This document shows positions 42,970 through 52,385 of a stretch of 64,000 bases of DNA, one piece after another. A program made the translations under genes and the position numbers. Source of the DNA: Tectiglobus sp965223355 (GTDB lineage Bacteria; Pseudomonadota; Alphaproteobacteria; Rhizobiales; Hyphomicrobiaceae); contig CBDCWE010000003.1 in the NCBI GenBank assembly GCA_965223355.1, positions 744,001 to 808,000 on the forward strand, read 5' to 3'. Position 1 is the stretch's first letter, and each line of letters starts with the position of its first letter. The notes beneath the pieces are model-generated. The model was not told the origin of the DNA. It made no database searches and worked only from the letters and a program-made list of their open reading frames with translations.

Positions 42970-44634
42970 ATGGCGCACAATACCATTACGGGCAAATCGG
43001 CTTTTCTGTCATTGTTGAAGGACGAAGGCGTTAAACATCTGTTTGGCAATCCCGGCACGACCGAACTGCCGGTGATGGACGCGTTGCGTGATCATCCCGA
43101 CCTTGGCTACGTGCTCGGCCTGCAAGAATCGATCGTCGTCTATATGGCGGATGGCTATTCGCGCGCCTCGGGCGAGCTGGTTGCCTGCAACGTGCATGTC
43201 GCGCCCGGCCTCGGCAATGCGATGGGCGCGCTCTATGGTGCCAAGTTTGCCGGCACGCCGATGATCATTACCGCCGGCCAGCAGGAACTCGGCCACGGCC
43301 TGACCGAGCCGCTGCTCTATGATCCGCTGGTGCCGATTGCCGAACCAATGGTGAAATGGGCCGTTGAGGTGCACCGCCTCGAGGATCTGCCGCGGATTGT
43401 GCGGCGCGCCGCCAAGGTTGCAACCACGCCGCCGACCGGCCCGGTGTTCATCTCGCTGCCGGGCGACATCCTGAACCACGAAGCCGGCATTGATCTCGGT
43501 ATGTCCAGCCGTATCGATGCTCGCGTGCGCCCCTCGGACGAGGCTCTGCAGGCGCTTGCCGATCGCATCCTCAGGGCCGAGCGCCCGGTGATCATTGCCG
43601 GCGATGAGATCGTCAAGAGTGATGCCCTGGCGATTGCCGCCACGTTCGCAGAGACCGTCGGTGCGCCGGTCTATCAGCAAAGCGTGCCCTTCGGTGCACA
43701 TTTTCTGTCCGAGCATCCCTGCTTCATGGGTGCGCTGTCGCGGGACCAGCGCCAGGTCCGCGATCTGCTCTCGGCGTACGATCTGATGATCGCCCTCGGC
43801 GGCGATATTCTGCGCATGTCAGTCTGGAGCGAAGTCGACCCGAAACCGGCTGACCTGGCGGTTGCTCAGATCGGCCTGGTCGACTGGCATATCGCCAAGA
43901 ACGATGCGGTGGAAATCGGCCTCAAAGCCGACGTCGGCCTGACGCTGGAAGCGCTGGTGGCGATCTTGAAGGAGCGCGGCGGACCATCGCGGAAAAATCA
44001 CGCGCAAACCGTCGTCGCCGGGCTCGCAGACAACAACTGGAGTGCCAAGCGCACCAGCCTCGTCGCAAAACTTTCCGAACTGTCGGCGGCGATGCCGATT
44101 CATCCCGATTGGCTCTGCCTCCAGGTCGCCGAGGCGATGCCGGACGGCGCGATCATGGTCAACGAGGGCCTGACGTCCGCGCGCTATCTCAATGACCTCG
44201 TCGCCTACCGCGATCGCTACGGCTTCCACGGTCTTGCCGCCGGTGGCATTGGCTGGGGTGTGGCGGCAGCGGTTGGCATTGCACTGGCCCAGGACGGGCG
44301 CAGAGTGTGCTGCTTTTCCGGCGACGGCAGTGCGATGTACTCGATCCAGGCGCTGTGGACGGCGGTCAACAAGAAGCTGCCGATCACCTATGTCATCGCC
44401 AACAACGGCGGCTACCGCATTCTCAAACAGCGCCTGCTCGCCTTCCATGGTAATGATCACTACGTCGGCATGGACATCGATGACCCCGTCATCGACTTTT
44501 GCGGCCTTGCCAAGTCGATGGGCATGCGGGCCAAGAAGATCGAGTCCCCGGACCAACTGCGCCCGGCACTCGACCGCTCATACCAGGACGACGGGCCGAC
44601 ATTGTTGGACGTTGTGACCGACGGCAGCTTCTAG
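42970..44634 (+). CDS. Benzoylformate decarboxylase-like ThDP enzyme
   Basis: This 554-residue full-length ThDP-dependent enzyme has an N-terminal Pyr domain (HLFGNPGTTELPVMDAL, with the ThDP-activating Glu in GLQESIVVYMADGY), a central domain, and a C-terminal PP domain (CFSGDGSAMYSIQALWTA, VIANNGGYRIL). The pattern is nearest to benzoylformate decarboxylase (MdlC), although acetolactate-synthase-like relatives exist. It lies just after transposase scars and upstream of acyl-CoA catabolic genes. The TAG stop is within the CTAG that begins the truncated repeat A8. Confidence 0.82.
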   Translation: MAHNTITGKSAFLSLLKDEGVKHLFGNPGTTELPVMDALRDHPDLGYVLGLQESIVVYMADGYSRASGELVACNVHVAPGLGNAMGALYGAKFAGTPMIITAGQQELGHGLTEPLLYDPLVPIAEPMVKWAVEVHRLEDLPRIVRRAAKVATTPPTGPVFISLPGDILNHEAGIDLGMSSRIDARVRPSDEALQALADRILRAERPVIIAGDEIVKSDALAIAATFAETVGAPVYQQSVPFGAHFLSEHPCFMGALSRDQRQVRDLLSAYDLMIALGGDILRMSVWSEVDPKPADLAVAQIGLVDWHIAKNDAVEIGLKADVGLTLEALVAILKERGGPSRKNHAQTVVAGLADNNWSAKRTSLVAKLSELSAAMPIHPDWLCLQVAEAMPDGAIMVNEGLTSARYLNDLVAYRDRYGFHGLAAGGIGWGVAAAVGIALAQDGRRVCCFSGDGSAMYSIQALWTAVNKKLPITYVIANNGGYRILKQRLLAFHGNDHYVGMDIDDPVIDFCGLAKSMGMRAKKIESPDQLRPALDRSYQDDGPTLLDVVTDGSF

Positions 44635-44714
44635 AGCAACCTGCCTTTATTCGGAATCGGAACGATCCCGAATAAAGGCAGAAAGTTGCTCGCCTCTAAA
44701 GCACGATGATCTAG
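44631..44714 (-). repeat. Repeat family A, internally deleted copy A8
   Basis: CTAG lies at 44631-44634 and 44711-44714, but the element is only 84 bases: the large first hairpin has been lost between two TAAAG/CTAAAG-like sites. The remaining hairpin and both ends match the family. The left CTAG holds the stop codon of the ThDP enzyme gene. Confidence 0.85.
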
Positions 44715-44961
44715 CCCGGCCGCTGCACCAGCCCGGCCACCGTGCCCCGAGAACCGTTGAGATCACGGCCTCGTGGCGGGCGGGGAGCGGGATCGGTCGA
44801 GTTCGGTCTGACGAGCTATAGCCTGATCCACGTGCTGATATCTCGATTGGCGCGGCGCCGTGCGGCGCCGGCACGCCTATGCCTTGCGTGACCCATCCGA
44901 TACGATCCGTAAAGCGCAAATTGCATGTTCTTTTCGATTGTGAAACGGAGGGCCTGAGGCT

Positions 44962-46026
44962 TTGAGCGATGCCACGCAGAGCATTGTCGTCGAGACGACG
45001 CGGCGCATATTCACCGACCTTTGCGATCCTCAGGCGGTCAACGCGGCCGAAGACGACAGTTGGAAATCGACCCTTTGGACTGCGCTCGAAGACAACGGTT
45101 TAACCCTGACCTGGATCCCCGAAGACCGCGGCGGTGTTGGGGCGAGCATGGCAGATGGCTTCGACGTTATCCGTGTTGCAGGCCAGTTTGCCGAACCGAT
45201 CGCGCTCAGTGAAACGCTGCTTGCCAACTGGCTACTTGCGCGCGCCGGGACAACCGCGGCGGGCGGTGCGCGAACCGTCGCGCCGAACCGCTACGACGAT
45301 GTCATAACGTTGGCGGGCGGCACGCTCAAGGGCCGCGCCGCCGCGGTGGCGTTCGTCGGCGAGGTGGCGGAAATCATCGTTTATGTGGAAACCGGCGATG
45401 GCGGTAAAATTGCCACCGTCGCGCCGGATGCCTGTCAAATGGTCAAGCGCCGCGCCGATCTTGGCGGTGAGCGCGGCGATGTCGTCTTTGATGGCGTCGT
45501 TCCCGCCGCAATCATCGATGCGCCGGCTTGGTTGACCCGCGACGTGGTCAACTGGATCGGTGCCAGCGTGCGCGCCACCCAGATGACGGGGGCGCTGGAA
45601 TCGATCCTCGCGATTTCCACTCGGTACGCGCAGGAACGCGAGGCCTTTGGCCGTCCGATTGGCAAGTTCCAAGCCGTGCAGCACAATCTCGCCCAGCTTG
45701 GCGGTGAGGTGGCGGCGGCGTTGGCGGCATCCGGTTCGGCAAACGACACCGTCGACAAAGAGGCGGACAATCACGACGCTCTGTTCCTTGAGATCGCCAG
45801 CGCCAAGATTCGCGTTGGCGAGGCCGTCAAGACCGGCGCTGCAATCGCCCACCAGGTCCATGGCGCGATCGGCTACACGGGCGAGCACGTGTTGCAGCGC
45901 TATACGCGGCGGATGTGGGGTTGGCGCGATGATTTCGGTAGTGAATCGGAGTGGGCGGTGGAACTCGGACGCAAAGCGGCCGCGGCTGGCGACGATCAAC
46001 TTTGGCCGATGCTGACCACCCGCTGA
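44962..46026 (+). CDS. Acyl-CoA dehydrogenase family protein (short)
   Basis: This 354-residue flavoprotein has the ACAD all-alpha N-terminus (LTWIPEDRGGVGASMADGFD), a weakly conserved middle domain, and the C-terminal helical domain with RYAQEREAFGRPIGKFQAVQ and AIGYTGEHVLQRYTRR. It is shorter than average and adjoins a second ACAD gene, suggesting a heteromeric enzyme like those used on steroid or branched acyl-CoAs (inference). The start is TTG at 44962, with GGAGG about nine bases upstream. Confidence 0.83.
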   Translation: MSDATQSIVVETTRRIFTDLCDPQAVNAAEDDSWKSTLWTALEDNGLTLTWIPEDRGGVGASMADGFDVIRVAGQFAEPIALSETLLANWLLARAGTTAAGGARTVAPNRYDDVITLAGGTLKGRAAAVAFVGEVAEIIVYVETGDGGKIATVAPDACQMVKRRADLGGERGDVVFDGVVPAAIIDAPAWLTRDVVNWIGASVRATQMTGALESILAISTRYAQEREAFGRPIGKFQAVQHNLAQLGGEVAAALAASGSANDTVDKEADNHDALFLEIASAKIRVGEAVKTGAAIAHQVHGAIGYTGEHVLQRYTRRMWGWRDDFGSESEWAVELGRKAAAAGDDQLWPMLTTR

Positions 46027-46091
46027 GTGTCAGCTGATCGTCGACCGAGTGTCGATTTGAACGCCACGGGATCAATTCGAGAGACAAAAGA

Positions 46092-47252
46092 ATGCAAACA
46101 GCTATTCAGTTCGACGCGCTGCGACTTCCTCCGGCAACAAAGAAACTACGCGAAGAAGTGCGCGCTTTCATTGCCGAAGAGGTTGCCGCCGGCACGTTCA
46201 ACCCGCAAGTCGGTTTGCGCAACCGCAGCTTCGATCGCGCGTTCTCCAGAAAGGTCGGCGCCAAGGGCTGGATCGGCATGACCTGGCCAAAGCGCTACGG
46301 CGGTCAGGAGCGCTCCTTTCTCGAGCGTTATGTAGTCACGGAGGAATTCCGCGCGGTGACGGCGCCGACCTGGGCACACTTCGTGGCCGACCGCCAAAGT
46401 GGTCCGGTGATCCTCAAGTACGGCGATGAAGATCTGAAGTCGTCGATCCTGCCGCGCATCTGCAAAGGTGAGCTGGCGTTCTGCATCGGCATGAGCGAGC
46501 CGGGTTCCGGCTCCGACCTGTTTGCCGCCGCCGCGCGCGCCGACAAGAGCGCTGACGGCTGGGTCCTGAACGGCGCCAAGATCTGGACATCCAATGCCCA
46601 TCAGTCCGATTACATGATCGGTCTGTTTCGCACATCGCCGCCGACCAAGGACAATCGCCGCCACGGCCTCACGCAGTTTCTGGTCGACATGACGTGGCCG
46701 GGGATCACCATCAACCCGATTTTGCAGATGAGCGGTGAGCACGATTTCAATGAGGTCGTGTTTGAGAATGTCAAGGTGCCGCACAACCATCTGCTCGGCG
46801 AAGTCGACGGCGCCTGGCGCCAGGCCACCAGTGAACTCGCTTACGAGCGCAGCGGGCCGGAGCGGTTTCTGGAAACGATGTATGTTCTGATAGCCCTGAT
46901 CAAGAAGGTCGGTGCCACGCCCGATACGCGCGAAGCCGAAGGCATCGGCCGGATGGTTGCCCAGCTTCACACCTTGCGCCGGATGTCGGTCTCGGTTGCC
47001 GGCATGCTGGAGAACGGTAAAGAACCGGTCTTGGAGGCATCGATCGTGAAGGATGTCGGGACGCTGTGGGAGCAGGCACTACCGGCCAAAGCCCGCGACC
47101 TGGCGGCCTTTGCCAAGTCGGATCCAGGCAACGAGGCCGACTTCGACGACATATTGGAGTTTGCCACTCTGATCGCTCCCAAGTTTACGATTCAGGGCGG
47201 CACCACCGAGGTCTTGCGCGGTATCATCGCGCGCGGGCTCGGCTTGCGATAG
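46092..47252 (+). CDS. Acyl-CoA dehydrogenase
   Basis: This 386-residue flavoenzyme oxidises acyl-CoA to trans-2-enoyl-CoA. Typical parts are MTWPKRYGGQERSFLERYV, the FAD segment CIGMSEPGSGSDLFAAAARA, WVLNGAKIWTSNAH, and ELAYERSGPERFLETMY, where the Glu is in the helix-G position used as base by some ACADs. The C-terminus IQGGTTEVLRGIIARGLGL is the conserved ending. It lies 65 bases after the shorter ACAD gene and just before the acyl-CoA synthetase gene, so it forms part of an operon. Confidence 0.9.
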   Translation: MQTAIQFDALRLPPATKKLREEVRAFIAEEVAAGTFNPQVGLRNRSFDRAFSRKVGAKGWIGMTWPKRYGGQERSFLERYVVTEEFRAVTAPTWAHFVADRQSGPVILKYGDEDLKSSILPRICKGELAFCIGMSEPGSGSDLFAAAARADKSADGWVLNGAKIWTSNAHQSDYMIGLFRTSPPTKDNRRHGLTQFLVDMTWPGITINPILQMSGEHDFNEVVFENVKVPHNHLLGEVDGAWRQATSELAYERSGPERFLETMYVLIALIKKVGATPDTREAEGIGRMVAQLHTLRRMSVSVAGMLENGKEPVLEASIVKDVGTLWEQALPAKARDLAAFAKSDPGNEADFDDILEFATLIAPKFTIQGGTTEVLRGIIARGLGLR

Positions 47253-47283
47253 TCGTCTGTAGTGGTTGAAGGAGATTGCAGCG

Positions 47284-49398
47284 GTGCCGGACATCAGCAA
47301 ACTGCTTTGGCCTGATACCGTTGCCGTCATTGGTGCTTCGCCAAATCCGCAGCGCTTGCGCGGCTTGATTTTGAGTGTGTTGCTGAGCCAGCCATTCGCC
47401 GGCGAGATCTATCCGGTCAACGCCAGCCACCGCGAAATCCAGGGCCGCAAGGCCTATCCCACCGTTGCCGACATCCCGGCAAACGTCGACCTTGCCGTGT
47501 TGATCATTCCGGCCGAACTGGTGGTCGATGAATTGCGCCGTTGTGGTGCAGCAGGTGTCAAAGCGGCCGTCATCATCACATCCGGTTTTGCCGAGCAGGC
47601 CGGCGCCGATGGCCGGCGCATGCAGGATGACCTCAAGGCGATCATTCACCGCTACGACATGGCGGTGATCGGGCCCAATGCGCAGGGCTTCGCCAATTGC
47701 GCAGCATCGTTGTGCGCGACCTTCAGTCCGGCCCTTCGCAACCCGGACTTACCGCTATTGCCCCGGTGGCACACGCATGGCGGCCGCGTTGCCGCGATCG
47801 CCCAGAGCGGTGCGCTCGGGTTTTCCTTCTACGACCGCGGCCGTCTTGCGGAACTGCCGTTCCGCTATGTCGTCACCACGGGCAACGAGGCGGGTTTGCA
47901 TGTGTTTGATCTTGTCGACTACATGCTCGACGAAGGCGAGACGGACGTCTTCGTGCTGTTTCTCGAAGACATTCGCGACCCGGATGTGTTCTGCCGTGTC
48001 GCCGAAAAGGCATTGCGTGCCGGCAAGCCAATTGTTGCCACCAAGGTCGGCGCATCGGAAGCCGGCCGGCTGTCGGCGGCCTCCCACACCGGCGCACTGG
48101 CCGGTGCCCACCGCGTCAATCAGGCGATGTTCGACCATTACGGCATTATCACCGGACGCGACCAGGATGAAATGATCGATTTCGCGGCGGCGTTTCTGGC
48201 CAACAAGGACCGTCTCCCCAAGGGCCCGAACGTTGGCATCAGTTCGGGCACCGGCGGCGGCGCCGGCTGGCTCTGCGATGCCTGCCATGCCAACGCCCTT
48301 AACGTTCCCGAACTCGATGCTGCAACCCGCGCCAAGATCGATGCGATCCTGCCGCCCTACGGCTCGTCGCGAAATCCCGTCGACGGTACCGCTCAGGCGA
48401 TCCGTGAGGTCGGCTATTCGACGCTGGTCGACCTGGTTGGCCAGAGCGACCGCATTGACGCCTTGGCCATGATTACCTCGGCCAGATCGGGCGAGTCATA
48501 TCTCGTTGAAAAGGAGAATTTTTTCCGCGTCGGGCAGCAGTCGGAGAAGCCGATCGTGGCGTGGACCTATACCTGGCCAAAGCGGGAGACCATCGAGCTG
48601 TTCGCGGCGGCCGGCTACCCGTTGACCAACAACATGTCGAATGCAGCGCGCGCCATCGCGGAAATGATCAAGTATCGCGAACGGCGCGAGGCCTTTGTCC
48701 GCCCGCTCTCGGCCGCCGCCCCCGAAACGGCGTCTGGGCCGGCAGCGCTGACGGAGTTTGCAGCCAAGCAACGCTTGTTTGCCCACGGCATTGGCCAGGC
48801 GCCCGGCACACTGGCCACGTCGCGCGAGGCCGCCATCGCTGCTGCAGTCGGGCTCGGCCGGCCGGCTGCCTTGAAGGTCCAATCCCGCGACATCCTGCAC
48901 AAGACCGAGGCTGGCGGCATCGCCCTCAACGTGACCGGCGCCGATGCAGCGGGTGCAGCCTACGATCGGCTGATCGCCGCTGCCGATCGGTTCGATGCCA
49001 AGGCCGCGATCGAAGGTGTCCTTGTCGAAGCGATGGCGACGCCCGGTCGCGAAATGATTGTCGGAATAACGAGGGACGCGGCATTCGGGCCAATGCTGCT
49101 GGTCGGCCTTGGCGGCGTTTACGCGGAAGTGATGGACGATGTCGCGCTCGCCCCGCTCACCGACTGTAAAGCAGCCGCGTTGCGCCAGATCCGGCGTCTC
49201 AAGGGCGCCAGACTTCTCGACGGCGTACGCGGTGAGGGGCCGGGCGATGTCGAGGCGCTTGCTGAATTGATGGTGGCACTGTCGCTGTTTGTCGCCCAAC
49301 ATGGCGCCGATATTGCCGAAATCGATCTCAACCCGGTTCTGGTCCACGCACGCGGTGCCGGCGTCACGATTGTCGACGCCTTGATCACCATGAACTGA
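47284..49398 (+). CDS. ADP-forming acyl-CoA synthetase (acetate-CoA ligase family)
   Basis: This 704-residue fused synthetase has a CoA-binding Rossmann domain (VAVIGASPNPQRLRG, about 10-25), succinyl-CoA-synthetase-like domains with the phospho-histidine region ASHTGALAGAHRV, and a C-terminal ATP-grasp domain (about 480-700; VLVEAMATPGREMIVGITRD, EIDLNPVLV). It activates an organic acid to its CoA thioester, forming ADP. I choose the GTG at 47284, with AAGGAG eight bases upstream; the frame is open to a TTG at 47266. It fits the surrounding acyl-CoA degradation operon as the activating step. Confidence 0.87.
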   Translation: MPDISKLLWPDTVAVIGASPNPQRLRGLILSVLLSQPFAGEIYPVNASHREIQGRKAYPTVADIPANVDLAVLIIPAELVVDELRRCGAAGVKAAVIITSGFAEQAGADGRRMQDDLKAIIHRYDMAVIGPNAQGFANCAASLCATFSPALRNPDLPLLPRWHTHGGRVAAIAQSGALGFSFYDRGRLAELPFRYVVTTGNEAGLHVFDLVDYMLDEGETDVFVLFLEDIRDPDVFCRVAEKALRAGKPIVATKVGASEAGRLSAASHTGALAGAHRVNQAMFDHYGIITGRDQDEMIDFAAAFLANKDRLPKGPNVGISSGTGGGAGWLCDACHANALNVPELDAATRAKIDAILPPYGSSRNPVDGTAQAIREVGYSTLVDLVGQSDRIDALAMITSARSGESYLVEKENFFRVGQQSEKPIVAWTYTWPKRETIELFAAAGYPLTNNMSNAARAIAEMIKYRERREAFVRPLSAAAPETASGPAALTEFAAKQRLFAHGIGQAPGTLATSREAAIAAAVGLGRPAALKVQSRDILHKTEAGGIALNVTGADAAGAAYDRLIAAADRFDAKAAIEGVLVEAMATPGREMIVGITRDAAFGPMLLVGLGGVYAEVMDDVALAPLTDCKAAALRQIRRLKGARLLDGVRGEGPGDVEALAELMVALSLFVAQHGADIAEIDLNPVLVHARGAGVTIVDALITMN

Positions 49399-49440
49399 GC
49401 AGTTAACGGAACACACTCATCAAACATCGAGGAAACCGAC

Positions 49441-50238
49441 ATGGCGAACACCCCCGATCTTGGCACCTCCCTCAAAGACCTGGTCGCGACTGTCGAAATC
49501 CAGCGCCCGCCGCACAATTTTTTCGACTACGGTCTGATCCAGCAACTCGCCGACACCTTCGAGGAACTCGACCACAACGATGACTGCCGCGCCATCGTGC
49601 TTTGTGCTCAGGGCAAAGCCTTCTGCGCCGGCGCCAACTTCGGTGACGGCCGCCGCCTCCAAAGCAGCGGCAGCGCCGACGGCGCACCGAGCGGCGGAAC
49701 CGCCGGTCACCTCTACGTCGAAGCGGTCAGATTGTTTGGCTGCAAGAAGCCGGTTGTCGGCGCCATCCAGGGCGCCGCCATCGGCGGCGGTTTTGGCTTG
49801 GCGCTGGTGCCGGATTTGCGCGTTGGATGTGCCGAGACGCGGTTTGCCGCCAACTTCACCCGTTTGGGCTTTCATCCGGGCTTCGGCCTGACGGCGACGC
49901 TGCCGCGCGTGATTGGCGAGACCAAGGCTGCCATGATGTTTTACACCTCCCGCCGCGTAAAGGGCGAGGACGCCTATCGCATGGGTCTGCTCGACGAGTT
50001 CGTGACGCTCGAAAACGTCCGTCAAGCGGCCTGGGACCTTGCCCGTGAGATCGCCGTTAACGCTCCGTTGGCCCTGATCTCGACGCGTCAGACGATGCGC
50101 GGGGATCTGGCCGAGTTGGTCCGCAAGGCAACCGATCACGAACTCAAGGAGCAAAACTGGTTGCGCCAGACCGAAGACTTCAAGGAAGGCGTGGCCGCCA
50201 CGTCCGACCGGCGATTGCCGAATTTTGCGGGGCGATGA
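49441..50238 (+). CDS. Enoyl-CoA hydratase/isomerase family protein
   Basis: This 265-residue crotonase-fold enzyme shows the oxyanion-hole segments AIVLCAQGKAFCAGANFGDG and VVGAIQGAAIGGGFGLALVP, and FHPGFGLTATLPRVIG near the catalytic glutamate position. It probably hydrates or isomerises the enoyl-CoA made by the upstream dehydrogenases. The ATG at 49441 has GAGG upstream, and the end overlaps the next gene (ATGA), so translation is coupled. Confidence 0.88.
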   Translation: MANTPDLGTSLKDLVATVEIQRPPHNFFDYGLIQQLADTFEELDHNDDCRAIVLCAQGKAFCAGANFGDGRRLQSSGSADGAPSGGTAGHLYVEAVRLFGCKKPVVGAIQGAAIGGGFGLALVPDLRVGCAETRFAANFTRLGFHPGFGLTATLPRVIGETKAAMMFYTSRRVKGEDAYRMGLLDEFVTLENVRQAAWDLAREIAVNAPLALISTRQTMRGDLAELVRKATDHELKEQNWLRQTEDFKEGVAATSDRRLPNFAGR

Positions 50239-51467
50239 CGCCCGCCGCGACCATATCATCACACAACCCGCGCCCGCTTGCCGTGCTCGCGGGCACTTTT
50301 TTCTCGCAGTGGATCGCAGGTTTCGGCTTCATCACCTTTAGCCTGCTGGCACCCAACCTGGCGGCCGAGACCGGGCTTAACGAACGTGATTTCGGCCTCA
50401 GCATCACGTTCTTTTTCATCGGTACGGCGCTATCAAGCCCGTTGACGGGGACCCTGGTTGCCAATCTCGGCAGCGTCGCAACGCTGGTCATGGCGCTCAC
50501 GTTCATGGCCTGTGGCTTCCTCGTCTGCCTGGTCGGCAACTGGGCGGCTGTGATGTTTTCCGCGTTCCTGTTCGGTCTCGGATACGGACCGCAGGGGCCG
50601 GTTGGCATGACGGTCGTAACGCAACGCACGCCGGCCAGATATCGCGGCTTGTTTCTTTCAATCCGGCAGTCCGCCCAACCCCTGGCCGCCGCCATTGCCG
50701 GGCGCACGTTGCCGCCGATGATGGCCTTTGCCGGCTGGCAGGCCGGCGTCATTGCAACGTCAACATTGCTGGCGATCGGGGCGCTGTTCGTCGCCTTTGC
50801 CCAGCCGCTTTACCGGGTGCGGCGGTGGCGCCAGCGCGGCGATGTGGGAAACAAGCGCCGGCCCTCACGATTGCTGTCCGGCATCGTCGGCGCCGTTGTC
50901 ATCCCGCGCGGTTTGCGCCTGCTCTGGAGTGTCGGCTTGATCATGGCGATGTCGCAAATGGCGGTCATGATCTTTTCCTATCTCTATTTGCTGGAAGTGG
51001 TCGGGCTATCGCCGATTGCGGCCGGCATCTTTGTCTCCAACCAACAGCTTGCCGGCATGTTGGGGCGTCCGGTCTTCGGCTGGCTGTGCGATGCGAGTGG
51101 GCGCTCGACGCAGGTGCTCGGCCTCATCTGCGTGACCACGATCGCAACGATTGCGGCTCTTCTGACCGCAGCGCCACAAACGCCGACCTGGCAGTTGACG
51201 CTGTTGGCGATCGCGACCGGCATCGCCGGCCAAACCTGGAACTCGGTCTTTACGACCGCCATGAGCTACCGTGTAAAGCCGGAGCAACTTGTCGAACTGA
51301 ACGGGCGCGCTTTCGCGTTTTTATCGTTCGGCTGGATGGCCGCGCCGCCGTTTTTCTGGATATTGATTGAGTGGTCGGGTGGGTATGCGTTGCCGTTCGC
51401 ATTGATCATGGCGGCAAACGGGCTGGCTGCCTTGCTGTTGTTTGCGTTTGGCCACCGCGACAGGTGA
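50235..51467 (+). CDS. Major facilitator superfamily transporter
   Basis: This 410-residue membrane protein has about 12 helices. N-terminal parts GTFFSQWIAGFGFITFSLLA and SSPLTGTLVANLGSVATLV, and later GRPVFGWLCDASGRSTQVLG, show the MFS fold (signature-A-like loops). Its ATG overlaps the stop of the upstream crotonase gene, placing it in the acyl-CoA operon. It may import the acid that the operon degrades (inference). Confidence 0.85.
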   Translation: MTPAATISSHNPRPLAVLAGTFFSQWIAGFGFITFSLLAPNLAAETGLNERDFGLSITFFFIGTALSSPLTGTLVANLGSVATLVMALTFMACGFLVCLVGNWAAVMFSAFLFGLGYGPQGPVGMTVVTQRTPARYRGLFLSIRQSAQPLAAAIAGRTLPPMMAFAGWQAGVIATSTLLAIGALFVAFAQPLYRVRRWRQRGDVGNKRRPSRLLSGIVGAVVIPRGLRLLWSVGLIMAMSQMAVMIFSYLYLLEVVGLSPIAAGIFVSNQQLAGMLGRPVFGWLCDASGRSTQVLGLICVTTIATIAALLTAAPQTPTWQLTLLAIATGIAGQTWNSVFTTAMSYRVKPEQLVELNGRAFAFLSFGWMAAPPFFWILIEWSGGYALPFALIMAANGLAALLLFAFGHRDR

Positions 51468-51494
51468 CGGGAAAGGAACTGGACAAGAACAAGG

Positions 51495-51528
51495 CTTGTT
51501 TGGAGGACATACTTGTTTGGAGGACATA
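51495..51528 (+). promoter_or_regulatory. Tandem-duplicated ribosome-binding segment
   Basis: A 17-base unit, CTTGTTTGGAGGACATA, occurs twice without spacer (51495-51511 and 51512-51528). Each unit carries GGAGG. Only the second is correctly spaced (about nine bases) from the ATG at 51533 of the downstream crotonase gene. Confidence 0.75.
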
Positions 51529-51532
51529 CAAG

Positions 51533-52315
51533 ATGCGTGATGTTGTAATCGTCGATCGCCGGGCCGAAATCGCGGTCCTGACATTCAATCGCGAGGCCTC
51601 ACTCAATGCGATGTCGCTGGCGCTGGCCCGCGGAATTGCCGCCACGTTGATCGCGTTGGAAGACGATGACAGCGTCAAGGGCATCGTTCTGACCGGTGCT
51701 GGCAATCGCGCGTTTTGCGCCGGTGTCGATCTTGAGGAGGGGCGCAAGGTCCAGGTTGCCGAGGTTGAGGAATGGTTCGGCACCGTTTGCAACGTCTACC
51801 GTCAAATCCTCAAGACATCGAAGCCGGTCATTGCTGCGATCAACGGCGTTGCGGCCGGAGCGGGGTTTCAAATGGCTCTGGTCAGTGACATGCGCGTTTC
51901 ACATCCAACGGCGCGCCTTGGTCAGCCGGAAATCAATGCCGGTATCCCAAGCATCATGGGCTCTTACTGGATGAGCCTGCATCTCGGCTGGTCGATCAAC
52001 CAGGAGCTCTCGTTTACCGGTCGGCTGATGGACGCCGAGGAGGCTGCCGAGCTGCGCTTGATCAATCACCTGGTGGCGCAGGACCAGGTCGTTGCCAAGG
52101 CTTGTGAGGTCGCGGCCGACTTCGCAGCCAAACCGTCGGTTGCCTGGCGACGCACCAAGGCGCGGTTCGCAGAGATTGCGCTGCGCGGCTTCGATGAGGC
52201 GTTGCGGCTCGGTGTCCTTGGCCAGCAGGAGGCATTCGCCAAAGGCCAGCCTCAGGAGATCATGGCAGCGTTTCTCGCCAGCCGCAAAGGTAATACCAGC
52301 CCGCATAAATATTGA
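51533..52315 (+). CDS. Enoyl-CoA hydratase/isomerase family protein
   Basis: This 260-residue crotonase family member includes IVLTGAGNRAFCAGVDLEEG and VIAAINGVAAGAGFQMALVS, the two halves of the oxyanion hole. It probably acts with the other acyl-CoA genes upstream. The ATG at 51533 follows the second of two tandem GGAGG units. The last seven residues (NTSPHKY) and the TGA stop are encoded by the end of repeat family D (52293-52317), so the C-terminus has been rewritten by that element. Confidence 0.87.
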   Translation: MRDVVIVDRRAEIAVLTFNREASLNAMSLALARGIAATLIALEDDDSVKGIVLTGAGNRAFCAGVDLEEGRKVQVAEVEEWFGTVCNVYRQILKTSKPVIAAINGVAAGAGFQMALVSDMRVSHPTARLGQPEINAGIPSIMGSYWMSLHLGWSINQELSFTGRLMDAEEAAELRLINHLVAQDQVVAKACEVAADFAAKPSVAWRRTKARFAEIALRGFDEALRLGVLGQQEAFAKGQPQEIMAAFLASRKGNTSPHKY

Positions 52316-52317
52316 CC
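52293..52317 (+). repeat. Repeat family D, single end D2
   Basis: The segment reads ATACCAGCCCGCATAAATAT and continues TTGACC, matching the left end of D1 without D1's small internal duplication. The right end is missing. It overlaps the 3' end of the crotonase gene in frame. Confidence 0.7.
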
Positions 52318-52385
52318 CGCTTCCTGGGTCCTGGCGGCTCACTCGAACCGTCCCGCGCGCGCGACCCGCCGCAGGCACAAGCGGC

